A stretch of DNA of 64,000 nucleotides from Sporodiniella umbellata (Eukaryota > Mucoromycota > Mucoromycetes > Mucorales > Rhizopodaceae). The stretch spans positions 62,001 to 126,000 of the forward strand of contig JAIXMR010000063.1 of NCBI GenBank assembly GCA_025677835.1. The letters are read 5' to 3'. Below are positions 23,601 to 33,958 of the stretch, one piece after another (position 1 is the first letter of the stretch; each line of letters opens with the position of its first letter). Below the pieces are notes generated by a model. It ran no database searches. It had not been told where the DNA came from and saw nothing but the letters and a program-made list of their open reading frames with translations. Both the position numbers and the translations under genes were made by a program.

Positions 23601-24124
23601 CATCAACACTCTTTGTGTAAAACAAAGCAACACTGAGGTGTGTGTGTGGATGTTGGTTATACAAACCTTTGGGTTCTCTGCTACGCTATTTGCTTTAAAA
23701 TGCTTCCCTTTACACAGCAAAAACACCACCATAGTGGCTCAAAAATCAAAGCTTCTTAAAAAGAAAAAGGGAATAGCAGCGGAATATCTTTAGTCTCTCT
23801 CTCCCCATCGCTGGCCACAGTGTCAAAGCTGAAAGATAACCAAAGGATATTTTTCACTCATGGTTTCTAGTGCAAGAGAAAAAATCAAGTCACTCACGGC
23901 AGCAGGGTGAAAGCTTAGGATATCAAATGAGGTATCATAAAGAACATTACAGTAGCAGTAGTAGTTTTTGGTAATAAAGACCTTGTATAACAACGTAGAT
24001 ATCTTTGAGGATTTTTACAAATCAAGAAAAAGAACAGCCCGGGTCGGAAAGTCTCTATGCTTATTATTTGTTTTTTTTTTTTTTTTTTTTTTTTTTTGTT
24101 TCTTTGTTACAACCCACCGTGAAA
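20655..24124. other. gene-poor spacer (about 3.5 kb)
   Basis: Contains many A/T runs (for example near 20725, 20940, 21155, 21660, 22180, 22505 and 24070). Short frames such as 22221-22502 and 23062-23280 do not splice into anything I recognise. No tRNA-like cloverleaf or 5S box was seen by eye. It includes the promoters of the Zn2Cys6 factor and of PIF1. Confidence 0.5.
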
Positions 24125-25076
24125 ATGAAAAAGTCAGAAAAGAAACCAAACCGAGACAACACACTTTTTAAATATTTTAAATCCAACAAGGAGCCTAAGC
24201 CTCCCCTGCCAAAAGTGGTTAAACATCTACCAGCACCAAGCCTTACCACGTTTAAAAAAGCCACTTTAGTACACAGGGCAAGTCAGCCTCGCGTTCTGCC
24301 ACGGTGGCTCCAGCCAAGCAAGGATGCGGTCGATTGGAGAATGGCGATGGGGGATCCGGGTGACGCCAGCTTGATGCCCAACTTATCCAGCGAACAGATC
24401 CAAGTACTCGATCGTGTTGTGAAAAGCAAACAGAATGTTTTCTTTACAGGCTCTGCAGGCACCGGAAAGTCTGTCCTCCTCCGGGCGATGATCGATATAC
24501 TGAAAAGAATTCATGGTGAGGGTCTGGCGGTCACAGCGTCTACAGGCATTGCTGCTTGTAACATCAACGGGTGTACACTTCATAGGTTAATTAAAACAAA
24601 ATACATGTAAAAAAAAAAAAAAAGAAACTGATTTTTTCTATCTAAAAAACAAAAAAAAAAAAAAAACAGTTTTGGAGGGATTGGGTTAGGCTCTGATAGT
24701 GTTGAAGTGCTAACGAATCAAATCCGAATAAGGAACAAAAAAGCCTTAGAGCGATGGTCAAGAACCACCGTGTTGGTCATTGATGAAAGTAAACTGAATA
24801 GAAAACGAGACAGGCATAGAATAACGTGCTAGCGTTTGTTAGTTTCTATGGTAGACGCGGAACTTTTTGATAAGCTGGAGGCACTCGCAAGACGAATCCG
24901 ATGCTCAGATCAACCTTTTGGCGGTATCCAAGTGATTGTCACCGGCGACTTTTTTCAACTACCACCGGTCAATGCGAACGGAACCATGCGATTTGCTTTT
25001 GAAGCAGACGCGTGGTCCAAAGTGATTGAACAAACCTACATGCTTACACAGGTTTTTAGGCAGAAAGATAGAGGCA

Positions 25077-25107
<31 letters not shown>

Positions 25108-25959
25108 GGCGTGTGGGCCAACCTTCTCCAATTAGGCTTGGTGACTTTACTGAACGAAATAAGACTGGGTGTCCTGTCGGCAAAAGCCATTGAAATCTTC
25201 AAGTCCTTGTCCCGTCAACCTACGGAATGCAGCGAGATTCAGCCAACTGAACTGTAAGTGGGCTTTGGGCGATAGTTTCTATACTCAACTGCTAGATACC
25301 CACTCCGTTGGGAGGTAGAGAACTCGAACCGAAAACGTCTCGAGGCTTTAGAAGGTAAGCTGATGGAGTATCAAGCGATGGATGTTGGCGACCCAAAAAA
25401 GATCGAGTCATGCCTAGCGCCGCCTGTGGTTCAGCTCAAGCTTTATGCTCAAGTCATGCTCTTGAAGAATGTAGACCACGAACTTGTGAATGGATCGGTG
25501 GGGGTGGTCGTAGGTTATGTGGGTGAAGGTGCCTACACAAAAGACCTGCATTATTTACGTACCCCTCAGCGTCAAACGGGTCTATACAACGAACCCAGCG
25601 GGAGTCCAGAACTCGATCTCACCTATCCTTACCCTGTCATTCGATTCAGAAGCGGTCGAGAGTTGATTGTCGAGCGTGAAACCTGGTCTTTTGATCTCCC
25701 CGGTGGTAAGACTCAGGCTTCACGTACTCAACTTCCCCTCATGTTGGCCTGGGCTATCAGCATTCATAAAAGTCAAGGGCAAACGCTCGACCACGTCAAA
25801 GTAGATTTAGGTAAGGTGTTTGAAAAAGGCCAAGCCTATGTCGCCTTATCGCGTGCTACAGCCCTAGAAAGGCTTCAGGTCTTGAACTTCAATCCTCTCA
25901 AAGTCCTCGCCCATCCAAAAGTGACTGAATTCTATAAAACACTTGAATGTATACTCTAG
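24125..25959 (+). CDS. PIF1: PIF1-family DNA helicase
   Basis: Five exons: 24125-24585, 24670-24788, 24843-25073, 25136-25253, 25296-25959; 530 residues. Motif I (Walker A) is GSAGTGKS at 109-116; then [19 protein letters not shown] (across intron 1), [19 protein letters not shown] (motif II, across intron 2), GDFFQLPPV (motif III), a QVFRQKD motif, and late motifs [13 protein letters not shown] and YVALSRA. This is a complete superfamily 1B 5'-to-3' helicase core. Pif1 acts on telomeres, G-quadruplexes, Okazaki fragments and mitochondrial DNA in yeast. Intron 3 starts GC rather than GT (AG|GCAAGT). The short N-terminus holds TLFKYFK, weakly like a PCNA-binding motif. The start is the first ATG after a long T run. 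Confidence 0.93.
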
Positions 25960-26359
25960 AAAAAGAAAAAAAAATCATCTTCTGACATGCAAAGATATCT
26001 ACTATTGAACATCACACTGTTGTTATCTCACTGAGCAGTGTTTTTTTTTTTTTTTTTCTTTTTATCCATTGTGTTACTGCTGAGTGGGTTTCTTAAATAG
26101 GGAAGCCTTTTTTTTTAAAAAAAAAAAATGGCTCTTTCAAGAACGTCTCCTTGGTTGTTTTTTTTATTCTGCTAGAATAATGAAAAGGGTTTCGGCCAAA
26201 GTCTGTGTTGTTTTGAGTGTTATTATGCCATAGGATGGTTTCCCTCTGTTTTTGTTTTTTTTTTTTTTTTTTTTTTTTTATAGCTTGTTTAAAAATAACA
26301 ATCGAATTGAATAGGGGTTAGATCTTTCTCCCTTTCACATAAAGCTTGGTACGTCAAGC

Positions 26360-26391
<32 letters not shown>

Positions 26392-26607
26392 ATATATAGG
26401 CTCCGTTTGGCTCAACAAAGCCATCTACGCATGGTGCTTGTGTCCGTTTTGAACAAGACTGGATAGGACAACGAAACCATTTTACTTGCACTCTGCATTA
26501 TTGTTATTAATTTACATTCCGAACATTTGAAAACCTCTTTGCTTCCCTCCTTTTTTTTTTTTGTTTTTTGTTCTTTTTTCTTTTTTTTTTTTTTCAGTCT
26601 TATTATC
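25960..26607. other. intergenic spacer
   Basis: About 650 bases between PIF1 and the F-box/WD40 gene, dominated by T and A runs. No exon or structured element identified beyond the expected terminator and promoter regions. Confidence 0.5.
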
Positions 26608-28370
26608 ATGCAGAGCAAAGAAGCTCAAAGCTCCCCCTTGTTATGTAACAATAATAGGTTGGCGATGACTGAGATTCACCCAACAGGCGATTCGGATCTG
26701 AAAGACCAAGTAAAAAAAAAAAAAAAAAAAAGAAAGTCCGGTTAGAGTATAAATATACACATGTAGCATTGTTATCCATACATACAGAACCGCAAGCGAG
26801 TTTCTTCTATTGACACACACTCTGTCAACGGCTCTGCCTTAACAGAACATAAACGACCTCGTCTGAGCAAACATGCGCTATGGAAGTTACCGAGCATGGT
26901 TGAGAGCTTTGATAGTCTACCAGCCGTTTTCCAAACAGAATTTATCTTTGATCTGATCAAAAGGTCTTCCCCAAGCACGCTCCAGCTGATGAATTCGTGG
27001 ATTCCACCGACGTACCATCAGGATTTCCTGTTGCGTCTTCCTCTGGAGATTTCCCGACGCATTATCAGCTATTTGGATGCGTTTTCGCTAGGCCGAGCGT
27101 CCTGTGTGTGTCGAAAGTGGAGGCAGGTCATCGACCAAGACAGCCGTCTCTGGCTTGATCTTCTTGAACAGGAAGGCTACAGTCTGACAGACCCTATTAC
27201 GCAGATACCATCCAGAGTCTATCGTACGCTGTACGGTCGACACCATGTGCTGAGGCAGAACTGGATGAAGGGCAGAGCGGAACAGATTCGGTTCAAAGGC
27301 CATGACAAGTTTGTCGTTACTTGCTTACAGTTTGATGATCAAAAGATTGTCTCGGGCGCAGATGACTCGCATGTCAACATTTACGATACAGCGACAGGTA
27401 AAAAGCGAATGACGTTGGAAGGTCATGAGGGTGGTGTTTGGGCACTTCAGTACGTTGGACAGACGCTGGTGACGGGTTCAACGGACCGGCGAGTTAGAGT
27501 ATGGGATATGGACACTGGCAAGTGCACCCATATCTTCTCCGGTCACACCTCCACCATCCGTTGTCTCTTAATCACCCAGCCAGCCCCAGGCCAGTCGCCC
27601 ATGATCGTCACCGGCTCGCGTGATTCCACTCTACGCGTCTGGAAACTACCGGACATCAAAGGCGTGCCTTATTACGGTCAAGGCCCCAACGACTACTTTT
27701 GCTTTGCCCTCCTCGGCCACCTAAGCTCGGTAAGAGCCATCGCTGCTCATGAACATACCCTCGTTAGCGGCAGCTACGATAATACCGTGCGTGTATGGAA
27801 TATCAACACTGGCCGTCTTGTCCATCTCATGGAAGGACACACTCAAAAGGTCTATTCTGTAGTCATCGACCCTGCCAGAAATCGCTGTATGAGCGGCAGT
27901 ATGGATTCTTGCGTGCGGATCTGGGATCTGGCTACAGGTAGCTGTCTCAAACGGCTCGAAGGCCATACCGTGCTCGTCGGCCTGCTTGGCTTGACCAATC
28001 AATACCTCGTCTCAGCTGCCGCTGACTCCATTCTCAGAGTTTGGTCGCCCGAAACGGGTGTCTGTCAGCATGCCTTATCCGGTCATGGTAGCTCCATCAC
28101 TTGTTTTCAGCACGATAACTACAAAGTCATCTCTGGCTCGGAGGGTGGCTTGAAAATGTGGGATATCAAAACAGGCAGATTCGTCAGAGACCTCATCACT
28201 GATGTCGATGGCGTCTGGAGAGTCGCTTTCGATAACAGACGTTGTATTGCTGCCGTTCAGAGGTAACGCCCTATCCTTTTCTTTTTAAATACCTCTTGAT
28301 TGATCCTTCTTGCCTTAGAAACAGCGAAACTTCTTTCAGAATACTTGACTTTGGTACCCCTAATCTTTAA
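26608..28370 (+). CDS. F-box/WD40 substrate receptor (Cdc4/Pop1/Fbxw7 type)
   Basis: Three exons: 26608-26709, 26788-28262, 28319-28370; 542 residues. The F-box lies at about 113-155 (LLRLPLEISRRIISYLDAFS, then CVCRKWRQ). From about 205 to the end are WD40 repeats, seen as repeated GHxxxV-RVW-S units, for example GHTSTIRCL, SYDNTVRVWNINTG, SMDSCVRIWDLATG and ADSILRVWSPETG. A basic KRPR patch near 56 may be a nuclear signal. By family it is the adaptor of an SCF ubiquitin ligase: the F-box binds Skp1 and the propeller binds phosphodegrons. Which Cdc4-like paralogue it is cannot be settled from sequence alone. The short last exon supplies the final strand (FRILDFGTPNL). Confidence 0.92.
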
Positions 28371-29433
28371 AAAAAAAAAAAAAAAACCCCCCCCCTTCTT
28401 CCCTCACTATTCCATCCATCGTGTTACCCTATCTATTGTTTTATTCCTTAAACCCCCTTTCTCATTCTACTGCTTTGTTTAATCCTTCAAAAAAAAAAAA
28501 AAAAAAAAAAAACAATCTCTTGCACTTTAACCATCTATTCTAAACAATCTCTCTTTTTTTTTTTTTTTATGGGACTTTCAAAGGCAATTGGCTAGGCTTT
28601 TGTTCGTCCAAAACTAAACAACGCGAGACATTTGAGCTGTCAGTTAGCAAAGTATTGGCTTTCTCCTCAACACCAGTAGATAGTGTTCTGTCATATCCAT
28701 CTTTTAACCAACAGGGGTTTACAATGGTAACTCGAACATAGCCTCTAGGTTTTGTTAACAAAACGAATCGTATCTGTACCTCTTTTTTTTTTTTTTTTTT
28801 TTTTGGTGGACTTTTATGACGTTTCGATTTGTTACTGCTTTGGATTATTTCCTGATAAAGAGAACTTTTGGGTGCACATCATTTGCTTTTGTATTTATTT
28901 AAGGCTGCTGGTTGTAGATCGTACCTATCAGATGACACTACAAGCATATCCAAATTATTTGAGGGGGAGGGGGAGGGGAAGCAAACACACTCAACTTCAA
29001 ATTATAGAATTGCAATTTGTTGAATAGAAACACATGTTTTAGAAACATTTTTAGAATCAAGGGTATTTTGATAATAGACCTTTTTTTTTTATCGGATTTT
29101 ATTTCCAGCTAATGGTTCCTATGGACCTACCAACAAAGCCAACAACAATGTATGAAAACAAAATACAAAACCTCTCAATGGTTTAGATAGATCGATCTTC
29201 TACAGCAGATCCCATTGTTTTTACATCGTTTTCTGATGATAGGCATTTACGTTAATAAAGCTCAGTCAGTCTGAACCTAAAATCGTTGGCTGACCATCCC
29301 AAAACTAAAAAGGAAGCGCTCATAAGCTAAATTTTAACTACCCCCCGCTTTTCTTTTCCAGTTCACCTTTTTTTTTTTTTTTTTTTTCTTACATCTCCCT
29401 ACATATCTATCTATCTATCTACCTATATATAGC
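28371..29433. other. intergenic spacer
   Basis: About 1.1 kb of A/T-run-rich DNA, with a short TATC repeat (29406-29421) just upstream of the MAP kinase kinase start. The frames at 28567-29027 cross homopolymers and are not convincing. Confidence 0.5.
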
Positions 29434-30876
29434 ATGCTTTCAAAAGCACCACTAAGAAAAAAGAGAAACTTTAAAAACTTGTCCTTAGAAAACTCTCCTG
29501 TAGTCACATCAGAAACCTGCACAACATCGAAAGAAAGCAAATCTGACTACACTCAACTATATCAACAATTAGAGATTGGCCTGGAGACTAGACTCGATTT
29601 ACATCCAGAGGATTTTAAATCCATCGATGAGCTAGGGAGAGGCAACGGCGGGACCGTAAGCAAAGTGTTGCACACCAGAACAAACACAGTGATGGCCAAA
29701 AAAGTAACAATTTATATATATATATATACCTATACATATATCTAGAGTCAAACCAACAGGTGTCAGATTGTTCATGTAGATGCCAAAATAAACGTTCGAA
29801 AACAAATAATGAGAGAACTACAATTTATGCACGATTGTAATTCAAAACATATTGTGAGCTTCTATGGGGCTTTTATGAACGGCGACGATATTTCAATCTG
29901 TATGGAATACATGGATGCTGGGTAATAGAAGAATACGCTTTGAGAGAAACTAAAGGAAAGGAAATAGTTCACTTGACTATATCTATAAAAAACATGGCCC
30001 GTTCCCGTTAGATGTGTTGAAGAAAGTGGGATATGCTGTAAGTGAACGATCAAAATAAGCCTAAAAAAAAAAAAAAAAAAAAAAAAAAACTAACACTTTG
30101 AACAGATTGTAGATGGTTTGATTTATCTTTATGACGAACACCGCATTATTCACAGAGGTAATTGAAAGGTAAAACAGGCCAGGTTCACTTAGACCTTTTG
30201 TACCGACAGACCTAAAACCTTCAAATGTTTTGGTGAACTCTCAAGGACAAATCAAACTATGTGATTTTGGAGTATCGGGCCAGTTGATCAATTCAGTAGC
30301 CGATACATTTGTCGGCACAAGCTCTTACATGAGTGTAAGTAGTTTGGAAGAAACCAAAAGAAAACTCATGCCTTGTATAGCCTGAGCGTATCATGGGCTC
30401 ACCCTACTCTGTCAAGTCAGATGTTTGGTCTTTGGGGATTACGCTGATGGAGCTTGCCTTGGGGCGATTCCCGTTTCCACCGGAAGGAACGCCTCTATCT
30501 ATATTTGAGTTGCTTCAACATATTGTAAATGAACCTGTACCTGAATTTCCGCCAAATAATACATATCCGACGGATTTAACGGACTTTGTATCCTTGTGGT
30601 AAAATACACTCTCAAAAACAAAAACAAAAAAAAAAACTCTATTCAAACAATTCAAATAGTCTGACAAAGAATGTGGAAAAAAGAGCAACGCCCAACGATC
30701 TGATGGTAAGTACACTAATAAAACATAAAAAGGCGTGTGACTAAAAATCCAAAAAAAAAAACCAAAAAAAAAAAATTTCTTTATTATGTACCAAAAAGAA
30801 TCATTGCTATCTGATTTCTGCGGCTACAGAAAAGGTGGACCTTATCCGATGGGCTAATAGTATCACCAGCCATTAA
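29434..30876 (+). CDS. MAP kinase kinase (MEK)
   Basis: Eight exons: 29434-29703, 29767-29921, 29968-30037, 30106-30157, 30210-30334, 30381-30598, 30660-30705, 30799-30876; 337 residues, all phases closing. Seen: the glycine loop [10 protein letters not shown] (66-75), the catalytic Lys at 89 or 90, [37 protein letters not shown] (D183), DFGVSG (D201) and activation loop [19 protein letters not shown] with MEK phospho-sites Ser211 and Thr215. The kinase activates a MAP kinase by dual Thr/Tyr phosphorylation. The protein is little more than a kinase domain with a 60-residue N-terminus, closest in pattern to Ste7/Byr1-type (mating or filamentation) kinases rather than Pbs2; that sub-assignment is tentative. 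Confidence 0.93.
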
Positions 30877-31452
30877 CAAATAAAACAAACTCTTTGGATT
30901 TCAAGTAAAATACAGTAACGTTTTCTCCTTTGACAACTTGGTACGGAAAAAAAAAAAAAAAAAACCTATAAAATGGAGAACTTTGTCTTGAAGTGTGGTG
31001 GGGAGGGGAGAGTCCGAAAAGAGCCAATCTTTAGAAAGAAAGAGTGGTCATGCCAAAAAAAAAAAAAAAATTGTTGATATCGTAACCCTTCTTTTTGATG
31101 GACGATACCATCGTTTGTATTTCAAAGCTTTTTTGTTGTCTTCAGTCTAGAACAGGTATCAATCAATGTATATTCTAGGTATCTTTAAACCACACTTGCG
31201 AAATGTTTTCAATACAAAAGAAAAAAAAAACCCTAACTCGATGGTCTTTGATTTGCTAATATTAGCGTAGATGTCCAATTTTCTTCATGTCTTTGCTGAA
31301 CGGGAAAACAAAGACAGTTATTGTATGGGCCGTTCTTTTTTTTTTTTTTTTTTTTTAGAACTCGTTGTTGAGAGTCTGAAAAAATAGAATATAACAAGTT
31401 TTTTAATGGTTTTTCATTCAGTAAAGTTTCCCTTCAAGTATCATGTCTTTTT
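30877..31452. other. convergent intergenic spacer
   Basis: About 580 bases between the MEK stop (plus) and the PIG-M stop (minus), with several A runs. Only 3' ends are expected here; nothing else seen. Confidence 0.5.
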
Positions 31453-32915
31453 TTATGACCTCTTTGATCCAGGATCGCCCACACCCCAAACCCATCTAAT
31501 CTTGTCACTCGAATTAAACACTGGCTCATATTGATGTTTTGTTATTAGCTCTACTACTATCCAGATATTGGCTGTAAAAAACAAGGCACCTGCAATCCAC
31601 AGTTGAAAAAACGTAGGTTGAGCCAAAAATTCCAATTGATAGGCGTAATTTAACCATAGTCCCTATCTCCTGATTTAGCTCTCTCTCTCTCTCTCTCTCT
31701 CTCTCTATGTGTGTGTGTGTGTGTTTTGTTTCTTACCTGGCCAGCCACCCAAGACAAAAGCAGCAAACTACCTTTCCATTTCATTTGTATTTTGGTGGAT
31801 GGTAGGATAAGTGGAAATAGGCAAATGTACCACATAAAATACTAAAAAAAGTCAAGGTTGAGATATGTTGCTTTTTTTTTTTTTTTTTTTTTTGGAATTA
31901 CCTGTGATGTTATCACTTTGTTGTAGGTAACAAACAAAAAGGTTTGCAAGAAGCAAGCAAAGAATATATCTTTACCAAAAGCGATGCCCACGGCTATAAC
32001 CAGAGCCATTTGAGGTACAAAAGCTAACAAGCCCATCCAGGGACTTTTATGGTCCATTCCCAAGTAGAGTGGATAAAACCAAATTGAAAAGTTATGGCGA
32101 TGATCTTCCCGTGTTACATGGTAAAGATAGGAGTGTTCCAGAAACTCATGTCCATAGCGGTAATACATCATTGCTGTTATAGCAAAAAAAACACCAGCGC
32201 TAACACAAGCAAACATGATCCGAATAGGAGAAAAAAAACGGACAATGGATACTAAGGTAGGTGAGTTTTGTTTTCTTTCAAGATAAAATAGCCATCGACA
32301 CCGCAGCGATTCGTAACTCTCCATAATGGAAGGAAGAGGGGTAGTGTCATACCGATCAAGCAAGGTCAATATTGGCGCTGCATAGATGACAGGATAGATC
32401 TTGAAATGCACAGAGAGTCCAAAAAGAGCGCAAGCAAAATAAAAACTCTGTCTTTTTTGGAGTATCAAATAGAGCGTACCGAGGACCATGGCACCCAAAA
32501 GACTCTCAGCATTTCCTCGTGTTGATATGTTGGCAACCATTGGATTCAATATCCAGAGAGCATCAAAGTAAATGGCTCGTTTGGAGGACATGCCTCTAAT
32601 GAGCAAAATTCGATGAATTAGGTAACCAACCAAAAGATCAGCTGAAGCAAACAAACACTTTCCAAACGATGAAAACAGATAGATGTTTGGTGTAAGCACG
32701 ATGGCAAGAAGCGGGGTATATCGGTAGGTTTCACGTAAATAGGGTGAGTGTCCTTGAGTAATATAACGTGCCGCATCTGTAAAAACAACATAGTCAATAT
32801 CAGTGTATTTCACTGTCATGTAGGCATCTTGATATTCTCCATAAAGAAGCAAACAAAACCGAAGTAGAAAACCCAGGAAACAGAGCCGATTAAAAGTTAA
32901 TTGTTTCAGCTTCAT
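31453..32915 (-). CDS. GPI14: GPI mannosyltransferase 1 (PIG-M / Gpi14)
   Basis: Three exons: 31902-32915, 31737-31841, 31453-31662; 442 residues. It is a polytopic ER membrane enzyme adding the first alpha-1,4 mannose from dolichol-phosphate-mannose to the GPI anchor precursor. Landmarks: the lumenal VKYTDIDYVVFTDAARY block containing the DxD motif, SPYLRETYRYTPLLA, NPMVANISTRGNAESLLG, VHFKIYPVIYA, HNFSIWFYPLY and NKVITSQYFMWYICLFPLIL (across intron 1). The start is placed at MKLKQ because upstream codons are homopolymer. A (CT)n(GT)n microsatellite sits inside intron 2. Assignment is firm. Confidence 0.93.
31679..31723. repeat. (CT)n(GT)n microsatellite in PIG-M intron 2
   Basis: About 14 CT units followed directly by a GT-rich run, located close to the 5' splice site of PIG-M intron 2 (as GA/CA on the coding strand the order is reversed). 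A compound dinucleotide repeat, likely length-variable. Confidence 0.9.
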
Positions 32916-33024
32916 TATTTCGCATCGCTTAACAAAAAAAAAAAAAAAAAAAAAAAAAAAACACTTACACACACACACACATACACACGATAGCTCAAAA
33001 TAAAAGACTGACTTTCATTACAGC

Positions 33025-33147
33025 CTATTTCATCTTATTTTTTAACATTTTGCATTTTCCTTGTGCAATTGCTGTAGGCACAACTTCAACCGTTAAAATA
33101 CCAGCTTCGGTAGCTGCAATGACGCTTGTAACTGGACCATTACCGTT
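33025..33147 (-). CDS. possible terminal exon of an unrecognised gene
   Basis: An open stretch of 40 codons plus stop begins exactly after a good acceptor (ttgttttag) and reads GNGPVTSVIAATEAGILTVE followed by a basic end. Composition is protein-like and unlike the surrounding DNA. I could not find upstream exons that join it in frame: the neighbouring candidate (near 33200-33262, after tctacag) only splices in another frame. It could be a decayed exon or chance. The plus strand across the same bases also stays open for about 75 bases after an AG, so even the strand is uncertain. Confidence 0.25.
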   Translation of the reverse strand, partial: NGNGPVTSVIAATEAGILTVEVVPTAIAQGKCKMLKNKMK

Positions 33148-33958
33148 CTAAAACAAAGACCCCCCCCCAAAAAAAAAAAGGAAGAAACCGCGTAAATAAA
33201 ACATACCCGAATACAAATGAAAAACAATACAAAGTACTAAAGCTGCTAAATACTTGAAAATCCTGTAGATATAAACAAAGGCTTTATACATGGATTTTAA
33301 TCTGATATATAAATTTGTTTCTATACTGCAAGTATGATTCTACAGCCCTTTTTTTTAAGCCAATCACGAGTCTAGCAATAGACAGCTTCCAGTAAAAAAA
33401 AAAAAAAATGCAAACCACTGAAGGTAACCCAATAGAATCTGAGCTGGGCTTGTTTCATAAAGCAATTGAAAACGGATTGCCTGCTGATCAACTGCCTTTT
33501 AAAACAAAGGGGCTCTGAAAAAGACAAGTCGCTGCTAATGATGCCACATAATGCAGAGCATTTTTCTGGTCTGCATAGATTTGTATTTACAGCGCAACCA
33601 GTAAAACTTTGCCTTTTTTTTCTTTGTACAAGCTTGCTCTTTACTTCCCCCCCCCATTGATTTCGTTTATTCAATGTAATCCTTTGCATTTACAACCCTT
33701 TGGCTAGTTTTTTTTTTTTCACTCTAATTTACGCAAATGTGCCTTGATATTCCCATCTCTGCTTCAAAATGAAACACCTAGTTTTCACTTTAGTTCAAAT
33801 CCACTTCATGTCACGTGATCACTCCAGTGCAAAGAGTATGTACTAAAACCTTTTTTTTTTTTTTTCTTCCCTTTTTTTCTTTTTCTTTAGAACAGTAAGA
33901 CAAGTGTTTTTATTGTTACGTTTTCTTTTTCTTTTTTCTTTTTTTTTTTTTTTTCACC
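33148..33958. other. spacer upstream of the myotubularin gene
   Basis: Divergent region between PIG-M and the myotubularin gene. It holds a 36-codon frame (33408-33518, plus) starting right after 15 A, a 25-codon frame from 33769, and an intron-like segment with donor gtatgt at about 33836 and acceptor at 33890. The latter may be a 5'-leader intron of the myotubularin gene. Confidence 0.4.

Noticed and set aside
20655..24124. Hidden gene in the 3.5 kb gene-poor stretch
   Set aside because: Checked short frames on both strands around acceptor-like sites; none joined into a conserved protein. Transcript data would be needed to exclude a non-coding RNA.
33408..33518. 36-codon plus-strand frame after 15 A
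   Set aside because: Protein-like wording but very short, no splice partner, no family; could not be supported.
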